IMG/VR virus record: IMGVR_UViG_3300046535_001760
Span: 1 to 21,096 of that record
Direction: 5' to 3' (one strand)
Origin: a virus
Length of the DNA stretch: 21,096 nt
Shown piece by piece: positions 14,182 to 18,945 of the stretch (positions are counted from its first letter, which is position 1; the number at the start of each line of letters is the position of its first letter). The position numbers and the translations under genes were made by a program. A model generated the notes under the pieces. That model saw only the letters and a program-made list of their open reading frames with translations. It made no database searches and was not told the origin of the DNA.

Positions 14182-14523
14182 ATGGGTACACCAGACGTCA
14201 ACGAGTGGGCGGATTTCATGCCGCAGGTGGTCACACGCGAGCCGTGGACCAGCTACAAGGACGGCGGCAGCAACTCGAATTACGGGACCGCCATCCCAAA
14301 CATCCAGTGCCGCATCGAGATGAAGAACCATCTGGTGGTGGACAAGGACGGCAAGGTCGTCACCGCACGCGGGCGGGTGTTCCTGCTGTCAACCACCATC
14401 CCCGACATCAAGGACCGGTGGACGCTACCTGCCGGATATGTTCCCACCCAGCCGCCGGTACTGGGCGTCAACGTCGTGGACGACGAGTCCGGCAACCACC
14501 ACATCACCTTGGAGATCGGCTGA
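14182..14523 (+). CDS. Head closure protein (SPP1 gp16-like)
   Basis: A 113-residue beta-rich protein starting at ATG 14182. IQCRIEMKNHLVVDKDGKVV (about 33-52), TARGRVFLLSTTIPDIKDRW (53-72) and TLPAGYVP are the usual head-closure layout: strand, G-V-S-R-VFL strand, 'IP-I-D-ITLP-G' loop. The C-terminus (VLGVNVVDDESGNHHITLEI) supplies the last strands. Head closure proteins seal the DNA-filled head under the adaptor and provide the tail docking surface. Its stop overlaps the next ATG by one base (TGATG). Confidence 0.75.
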   Translation: MGTPDVNEWADFMPQVVTREPWTSYKDGGSNSNYGTAIPNIQCRIEMKNHLVVDKDGKVVTARGRVFLLSTTIPDIKDRWTLPAGYVPTQPPVLGVNVVDDESGNHHITLEIG

Positions 14524-15014
14524 TGCAGCTGGGGGTCCACGTCGAAATCGGTGACTGGAACGAGCTATTCCAGTTCGCTGAGGAGGTGGACAAGAAGTGC
14601 CTTACCTCAGGCGGCCAGTCGCTGGTGGAGCTTGGCGAGCACATTGCCGAGGTCATCCGCGAACGGTATGTCCCCGTCGATGTGGGTCAGTCTGGCAACG
14701 AAAGGAAGAAGTTCGAACCCAGGCAGATTGCCTCAAACCGCCGCCTCAGGCGCGGCATGAAGAGGGCACAGGGTGGTACCCTACGCAAGAGCGTGGAGCT
14801 ATCAGAGTACCAGATGGTCGGCAACGAGGCGTCCGTCACCATATCGGCGGGTGGTGAGGGTTCGGGGGCCGAGAAGTACGCTCTGGTCCAGCACGAGGCG
14901 ACATGGTACCACCACACGGTCGGGCAGGCGAAGTACATCGAGATCCCGGTGACCGTCATCTGCGCCGAGAAGCTCGAAGACACGCTGGAAGACGCCGTTA
15001 ACAAGGTTCTGTAA
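14523..15014 (+). CDS. HK97 gp10-like neck/tail completion protein
   Basis: A 163-residue protein from ATG 14523; a longer in-frame start at 14205 lies inside the preceding gene and is rejected. An N-terminal helix (WNELFQFAEEVDKKCLTSGG) is followed by LVELGEHIAEVIRERYVPVD (about 40-59), an Arg/Lys-rich segment (RRLRRGMKRAQGGTLRKSVE) and strands VTISAGG ... YALVQHEATWYHHTV, then YIEIPVTVI. The 'LR-S--...-V-ISAGG-...-YA-VQHE' order is characteristic of the HK97 gp10 family, which joins tails to heads. Its TAA overlaps the next ATG by one base. Confidence 0.75.
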   Translation: MQLGVHVEIGDWNELFQFAEEVDKKCLTSGGQSLVELGEHIAEVIRERYVPVDVGQSGNERKKFEPRQIASNRRLRRGMKRAQGGTLRKSVELSEYQMVGNEASVTISAGGEGSGAEKYALVQHEATWYHHTVGQAKYIEIPVTVICAEKLEDTLEDAVNKVL

Positions 15015-15430
15015 TGCTGGGTCCTGAGATAACGGCGTATCTGGCAGCGGCCCCGTGGAGCCTTGGGGTGGTAGACACCTCGTTGTTCTACGACGAGGTG
15101 CCGCCCGACCCCGACACCATGATATCGATCGTGCAGTACGGGGCGGAACCCGATGAACCGGACTTGGGCATCGATGGCACCAAGACCCGGTACGAGACGC
15201 TCAGGTTTCAGGCAGTGACGAGGGGGGCAGCACGGGACAGCAACGCCTCGCAGCTGCTGTGCATCAACACACGCAAGGCTCTGGTGGCGGTAGTCAACCG
15301 TACCCTGTCTGGAGTGTACTACATTGGCATCGACTGCATCATGGCACCGGCCAAGATCGACATCGACGCCAATTTCCGGGTGTACTGGGCGGCCAGCTTT
15401 AGGGTAATGAAGGTCCCCAGCACGTCGTAA
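15014..15430 (+). CDS. Tail terminator / tail completion protein
   Basis: A 138-residue protein with ATG 15014 overlapping the previous stop. It starts with a helix (LGPEITAYLAAAPWSLGVVD), followed by FYDEVPPDPDTMISIVQYGA, TRYETLRFQAVTRGAARDSN and a helix ASQLLCINTRKALVAVVNRT. The strand-helix-strand order with 'Y-e-L-FQ-v-RG-...-A' is that of the lambda gpU / SPP1 gp17-like and minor-capsid-3-like terminator group, which caps the tail tube and docks it to the head. The place directly before the tube gene agrees. Confidence 0.72.
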   Translation: MLGPEITAYLAAAPWSLGVVDTSLFYDEVPPDPDTMISIVQYGAEPDEPDLGIDGTKTRYETLRFQAVTRGAARDSNASQLLCINTRKALVAVVNRTLSGVYYIGIDCIMAPAKIDIDANFRVYWAASFRVMKVPSTS

Positions 15431-15440
15431 CCGCTAGCGG
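15431..15440. repeat. 10-base perfect palindrome CCGCTAGCGG
   Basis: Starts directly after the TAA of the tail terminator gene and precedes the ribosome site AAAGGGGG of the tail tube gene. No T-run is present. It resembles in position the palindrome at 11063-11074, but the sequences differ apart from the central CTAG. Confidence 0.35.
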
Positions 15441-15469
15441 CCTTGTAACGCAGTTTAAAGGGGGATAGA

Positions 15470-15877
15470 ATGTCGTCAAACGCCATCCACGGAAAGGGAG
15501 CAATCGTTTACGCCAGCCCGGGCACAGGAGCCGCGCAGCCCCTGGCCGAGCAGGTGGACTGGGCACTCGACTACGAGCAGCCGCTCGTGGAAGTCACCCC
15601 CCTGAACAACACCTGGAAGAACTTCGTGAAGGGGTTGGCGGGGTGGACGATGGCGTGCTCAGGGAACTTCGACCCCGTTGGCAACATCCTGTGGTCGGCA
15701 TCGATCGCCACCGGGAAGTCCAACATCTACCTCTATCCGTTGGGTGCCGCAGACATGACGCGGTACTACTACGGCACGGGTTGGATCGTTCTCGGGAAGA
15801 TCGCGGCCGGGTCCACGTCCGCGAAGGCCAGTTCGTCCTTCAAGGCCACGGGCGACGATGCGCTGAGCGTCAGGTAA
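15470..15877 (+). CDS. Major tail (tube) protein
   Basis: A 135-residue protein with ribosome site AAAGGGGG a few bases before ATG 15470. It begins with SSNAIHGKGAIVYASPGTGA, then EQVDWALDYEQPLVEVTPLN, FVKGLAGWTMACSGNFDP and a closing segment ADMTRYYYGTGWIVLGKIAA. The pattern 'G-GA-VY-s ... a-W-ldy ... v-v-plN ... f-GL-gWt-s--gnfD' is typical of small tail tube proteins, in which a beta-barrel polymerises into the non-contractile tube. Length is at the short end. The single tube gene without a sheath gene before it indicates a siphovirus-type tail. A strong hairpin lies 64 bases after its stop, in the next gene. Confidence 0.82.
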   Translation: MSSNAIHGKGAIVYASPGTGAAQPLAEQVDWALDYEQPLVEVTPLNNTWKNFVKGLAGWTMACSGNFDPVGNILWSASIATGKSNIYLYPLGAADMTRYYYGTGWIVLGKIAAGSTSAKASSSFKATGDDALSVR

Positions 15878-15902
15878 GCCGCCTGAGGGCGGGGGCTGAG
15901 GC

Positions 15903-16205
15903 ATGAGCAGTCCTGCTACTATCACGGTTCGGGCCGCAAAGGGAGCACTGCTGGCGGAGTACCACCCCGCCGCAGTGCTCTCTGCGTGTCATGTCCAGCG
16001 GTCCGATGTAACCCTCAATAACCAACTGGCGTCGTTCTCCGCCCACATCACGGAGGCAAACGCATTCTGGGCCAACAGGTCCACCCGCCTGTCCCTCACC
16101 ATGAGCCCGTCGGTATCGTGGGAGTGGCCTCTGCAGTGGGTGGTAATAAGCGGCGATAGAGTCGATGGGGTAGTGGTTGGCGACCCCGAGGTAGTAAGGC
16201 GATAG
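15903..16205 (+). CDS. Hypothetical protein between tail tube and chaperone, 100 residues
   Basis: The ATG at 15903 follows CTGAGGC, a ribosome site like that of the 13698 gene. The protein looks beta-rich in its second half (TRLSLTMSPSVSWEWPLQWV, VISGDRVDGVVVGD) and I recognise no family. Its first third is encoded by a strong inverted repeat, so the coding and RNA-structure demands overlap there. Its position between tube and chaperone genes would fit a minor tail component. The frame is intact and closely spaced on both sides. Confidence 0.65.
   Translation: MSSPATITVRAAKGALLAEYHPAAVLSACHVQRSDVTLNNQLASFSAHITEANAFWANRSTRLSLTMSPSVSWEWPLQWVVISGDRVDGVVVGDPEVVRR
15941..15982 (+). repeat. Strong intragenic hairpin near the start of the 15903 gene
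   Basis: GGGAGCACTGC (15941-15951) pairs with GCAGTGCTCTC (15972-15982) with one G-U, and GGCGG (15953-15957) pairs with CCGCC (15967-15971). The stem is 16 pairs with one bulged T and a 9-base loop. It begins 38 bases inside the coding sequence. It could reduce transcription or translation of genes after the tube gene. Confidence 0.6.
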
Positions 16206-16215
16206 GGGGGCAGGC

Positions 16216-16608
16216 ATGAGTCGCAATGTGTTCGTGGTGCCGGAAACCGTCCGAATCAACCTATCAGATGACGAGTGGATCGAGGTCAAGAAGGAACTCA
16301 ACGTAGGCGAGGAGCGAAGGCACTTCAGTCTGGCGTCGGTATCGACCGTCATAGACGGTCGCGTCGTAGAACATACCGACTGGTCGATGTACGAAATCCT
16401 GCGAGCGCAGCTGTGGATGACCAAGTGGCACGTCCACGACGAGAACGGTGAGGTACCCCCGCTGTCGCTGGACGCCATCAAGGCGTTGACGGTGGATGTA
16501 TTCGAGGAGATCAATCAGGCGATCATCAGCCACGCCACGGAGCAGGCAGAAATAAAAAAAGCACGGACGAATCCGAGGGGAACCAGCGCTACACCGATAT
16601 CGCAGTAA
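16216..16608 (+). CDS. Tail assembly chaperone, zero-frame product (gpG-like)
   Basis: A 130-residue protein from ATG 16216 (ribosome site GGGGGGCAGG). The N-terminal part VVPETVRINLSDDEWIEVKK (about 7-26) has the 'I-L-D-EWI-VKKELN-GE-R' opening that I know from tail assembly chaperones of this kind. Its helical C-terminal part ends with EQAEIKK just before a slippery run of A. The zero-frame continuation (ARTNPRGTSATPISQ) is short and low in structure. Chaperones of this class bind the tape measure protein during tube assembly. It sits in the canonical place between tail tube and tape measure genes. Confidence 0.8.
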   Translation: MSRNVFVVPETVRINLSDDEWIEVKKELNVGEERRHFSLASVSTVIDGRVVEHTDWSMYEILRAQLWMTKWHVHDENGEVPPLSLDAIKALTVDVFEEINQAIISHATEQAEIKKARTNPRGTSATPISQ

Positions 16609-16706
16609 TGCGGTATATGGGGTGGAGTTGGGCGGATTTGATGAACGCTCCCCCGATGATAGTTCGGGACATAATCAAGCTGATAAACGAGGCGGCAGCG
16701 GAGTAA
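16216..16706 (+). CDS. Tail assembly chaperone, -1 frameshift product (gpGT-like)
   Basis: Ribosomes that slip back one base at 16554-16560 continue in the -1 frame, AGC ACG GAC and so on, until TAA at 16704-16706. This adds 48 residues after the first 115: STDESEGNQRYTDIAVMRYM, then GWSWADLMNAPPMIVRDIIK and a short acidic end LINEAAAE. The result is a 163-residue protein. The added part has the helix, W-W and acidic end typical of the T half of gpG-gpGT chaperones, and it exactly fills the gap before the tape measure gene, leaving 4 bases between them. The length of the extension is low but within the known range. Confidence 0.85.
16554..16560 (+). promoter_or_regulatory. Slippery heptamer A_AAA_AAA for -1 frameshifting
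   Basis: A run of seven A in the zero frame ATA AAA AAA GCA. Both lysine tRNAs can re-pair after a slip of one base. No strong downstream pseudoknot was found by eye. It lies 48 bases before the zero-frame stop, as is usual for chaperone genes. Confidence 0.82.
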
Positions 16707-16710
16707 CATA

Positions 16711-18930
16711 ATGACAGATGTCGCCAAAGTAAGCGCACAGATAAAGCTCCAGCTGATAAGCGACGTCAAGGAGAAGATCGAGGCTGACAAGCAGCAGATT
16801 CTCCAACTCAAGTCTGTGCTTGAGGCCACCAACACCGGCGCCGCCGCCAAGGAGGCGACCACCGATCAGCTGAACAAGGCCACCCAGTCGCTGGCCGCCC
16901 ACAACGAGGAGTTGAAGAAGTACAAGTCGTTGGCCACCGAGGCCACGGAGTCCGGCAGCGGGTTCGAGACTATGCTCAACCGCATGGCCGCCCGGCTGCT
17001 GGTGCTGTACGCCGTACGGGGGGCGCTGAAGTTCACCGAGGACACCATCGCGAACGTGGAGGCCCTGGAGCGGCTGAACGAGACGTCGGGCATATCGCTG
17101 CAGACGTTGCAGGTGCTGCAGGCCAACGGCAACGCGGTGGGCATGACCTTCCAGCAGGTGGGCAACGCCGTAAGCTTCTTTACGAAGCAGCTGGGCGAGG
17201 CCAAGAACTCCACCGTGGAAGTTATCAACGGCATGGGGCTGTCGTTCGAGAGGCTCATCGCGCAGAAGCCGGACGAGCGGTTCAGGGAAGTGGCGATGGC
17301 GGTCAACGACATTGTGGACCCCCTGGAGAAGGCCCGGGTGTCGATGGCCCTGTTCGGCACGGAGGGCATCGAGGCGGTCATCCAGCGGTTCACGTCGCTG
17401 AAGGATAGCTCAGCTGGCGTGGCCGCGAGCGTCATTGGGGACTGGGAATACATCATCAACTTCTGGAGGTCCAACATCCCCGACATCACCGGCTCGTTCG
17501 AGGAGGTGGTGAGCGTATTCCTGCGGCTATCCACTGCGTCCGCGCAGCTGGTGACCGGCGGCGGCAGCAGCGGCATCGCGGACTGGTTCAACCACATCAA
17601 GGATGCGGCGATTCTGTCGGCCGGTCAGGGTATCACCGGGTTCATCGCCGCACTCATCGAACTGGACAAGGTGAAGGAGGGCATGCACAAGGAAGACACG
17701 GTGCTGCTCAGCGATGCCCAGGTATATGATAAGGTAACCGGTGAACTTGTAGCCAAGACCCACGCGCTGACCGAGGCGCAACAGGCCGAACTGGACAACT
17801 GGTCGCAGCTAGGTATCGCCACCCTCGACGCCGCGCTGAAGATAGGCGTCACCCGCGAGCAGTGGGAAGCGTATCGCAAGACCATGATGATGGCCTTCGA
17901 TGACCAGAAATCCCAGTTCACCGCCGCCAAGGTGCATTACCAGGGCCAGATCACCGACATCGAGATGCTGTCGGCGGCCGAACAGAAGAACTTCGGGACG
18001 ACCAAGGAAGGGCTCGAGCTTAAGATCAGCGAGCTTCAGCAGATAGAGGTGCTGGAATCCCAGGCGCTGTCGGGCATCCTCAAGCGAGCGCAGCAGCTGA
18101 CGCTGGAGGCTGAGAACATCACAGACGTCGGCAAGCGGACCAAGGCCCTACAGGACATCGAGGTCGAGGAGGCCCGGCTGATTGAGGACTTCCACAAGCG
18201 GCTGAGGCCGCTGATGCAGCAGCGCATGGACGACGAGAACCAGCTGTCGGCCATTGTGACCAAGGAGTCGCTGGCCGAGGAGGCGGCGGCGCAGGCGAAT
18301 CTGGCGCGGTTCGGCGTCACCAAGACCAGCGAGGGTACCATACCCCTCGATCAGGCAAACGACCCGGTATTCAAGGCACAACAGGACCTGGAGTTTGCCA
18401 AGTCGCAGTACGCAGCGAACAAGATAGGCATCGACGCCCTGACGGCCGCAGAGAACAAGTTTGCCGACTCCCTGATGACGGTGGCCACCAACCAGGACAA
18501 GGTAAACGCCGCGCTCGGCAAGCCGCCGACCCTGATTGACAGCACCGCCAAGGCACTCGACAAGGTGACCGACTCAGCTGGCAAAGCGTCGCAGATGGTG
18601 GGAACGTTCGTCGGCAGCTACGGCCAGTGGGTTACCGGGCTAATGGGTGAGAAGATAGGTATGCTGGCCCCCGGGTCGCAGATAGGGATGCCACAGATTA
18701 TCCCGACCCACGCCGCTGGCGGCCCCACCCGCGAGGGACCGGCCATGTTGCACGATGGCGAGTTCGTGGTGCCGCAGGGTGGGGCACTGGTCAAGAGCGG
18801 CGGCGGGTCGGTGGTCGTCAACATGGAAGTGCACGGCACGGTGATCAGTGAGGGGGAACTGAAGTCCAAAATACAGAAGGCGGTAGTGGAGGCAGCAAGC
18901 GGGTCGCGGAAGTTTAGTTCATCCAGCTAG
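16711..18930 (+). CDS. Tape measure protein
   Basis: A 739-residue protein that sets tail length and helps DNA entry. Residues 1-75 are a charged coiled coil (VSAQIKLQLISDVKEKIEAD and onward). The core segment beginning VEALERLNETSGISLQTLQV and continuing through VSFFTKQLGEAKNSTVEVIN, MGLSFERLIAQKPDERFREV and MALFGTEGIEAVIQRF is the standard start domain of tape measures. Long helices follow from about 300 to 560. The C-terminus has HAAGGPTREGPAMLHDGEFV (from about 665) with VPQGGALV, a common end motif of the family. No peptidase, lysozyme or LysM domain is visible. Length predicts a tail of about 110 nm. The start ATG is 4 bases after the frameshift product stop. Confidence 0.92.
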   Translation: MTDVAKVSAQIKLQLISDVKEKIEADKQQILQLKSVLEATNTGAAAKEATTDQLNKATQSLAAHNEELKKYKSLATEATESGSGFETMLNRMAARLLVLYAVRGALKFTEDTIANVEALERLNETSGISLQTLQVLQANGNAVGMTFQQVGNAVSFFTKQLGEAKNSTVEVINGMGLSFERLIAQKPDERFREVAMAVNDIVDPLEKARVSMALFGTEGIEAVIQRFTSLKDSSAGVAASVIGDWEYIINFWRSNIPDITGSFEEVVSVFLRLSTASAQLVTGGGSSGIADWFNHIKDAAILSAGQGITGFIAALIELDKVKEGMHKEDTVLLSDAQVYDKVTGELVAKTHALTEAQQAELDNWSQLGIATLDAALKIGVTREQWEAYRKTMMMAFDDQKSQFTAAKVHYQGQITDIEMLSAAEQKNFGTTKEGLELKISELQQIEVLESQALSGILKRAQQLTLEAENITDVGKRTKALQDIEVEEARLIEDFHKRLRPLMQQRMDDENQLSAIVTKESLAEEAAAQANLARFGVTKTSEGTIPLDQANDPVFKAQQDLEFAKSQYAANKIGIDALTAAENKFADSLMTVATNQDKVNAALGKPPTLIDSTAKALDKVTDSAGKASQMVGTFVGSYGQWVTGLMGEKIGMLAPGSQIGMPQIIPTHAAGGPTREGPAMLHDGEFVVPQGGALVKSGGGSVVVNMEVHGTVISEGELKSKIQKAVVEAASGSRKFSSSS

Positions 18931-18945
18931 AGGCTCAGTTAACCA

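Noticed and set aside
14205-14522. Long N-terminal extension of the gp10-like protein
   Set aside because: The extension is the head-closure gene read in another frame; ATG 14523 overlaps the previous stop by one base.
16608-16710. Apparent non-coding gap before the tape measure gene
   Set aside because: It is coding in the -1 frame and belongs to the frameshift product of the tail chaperone.
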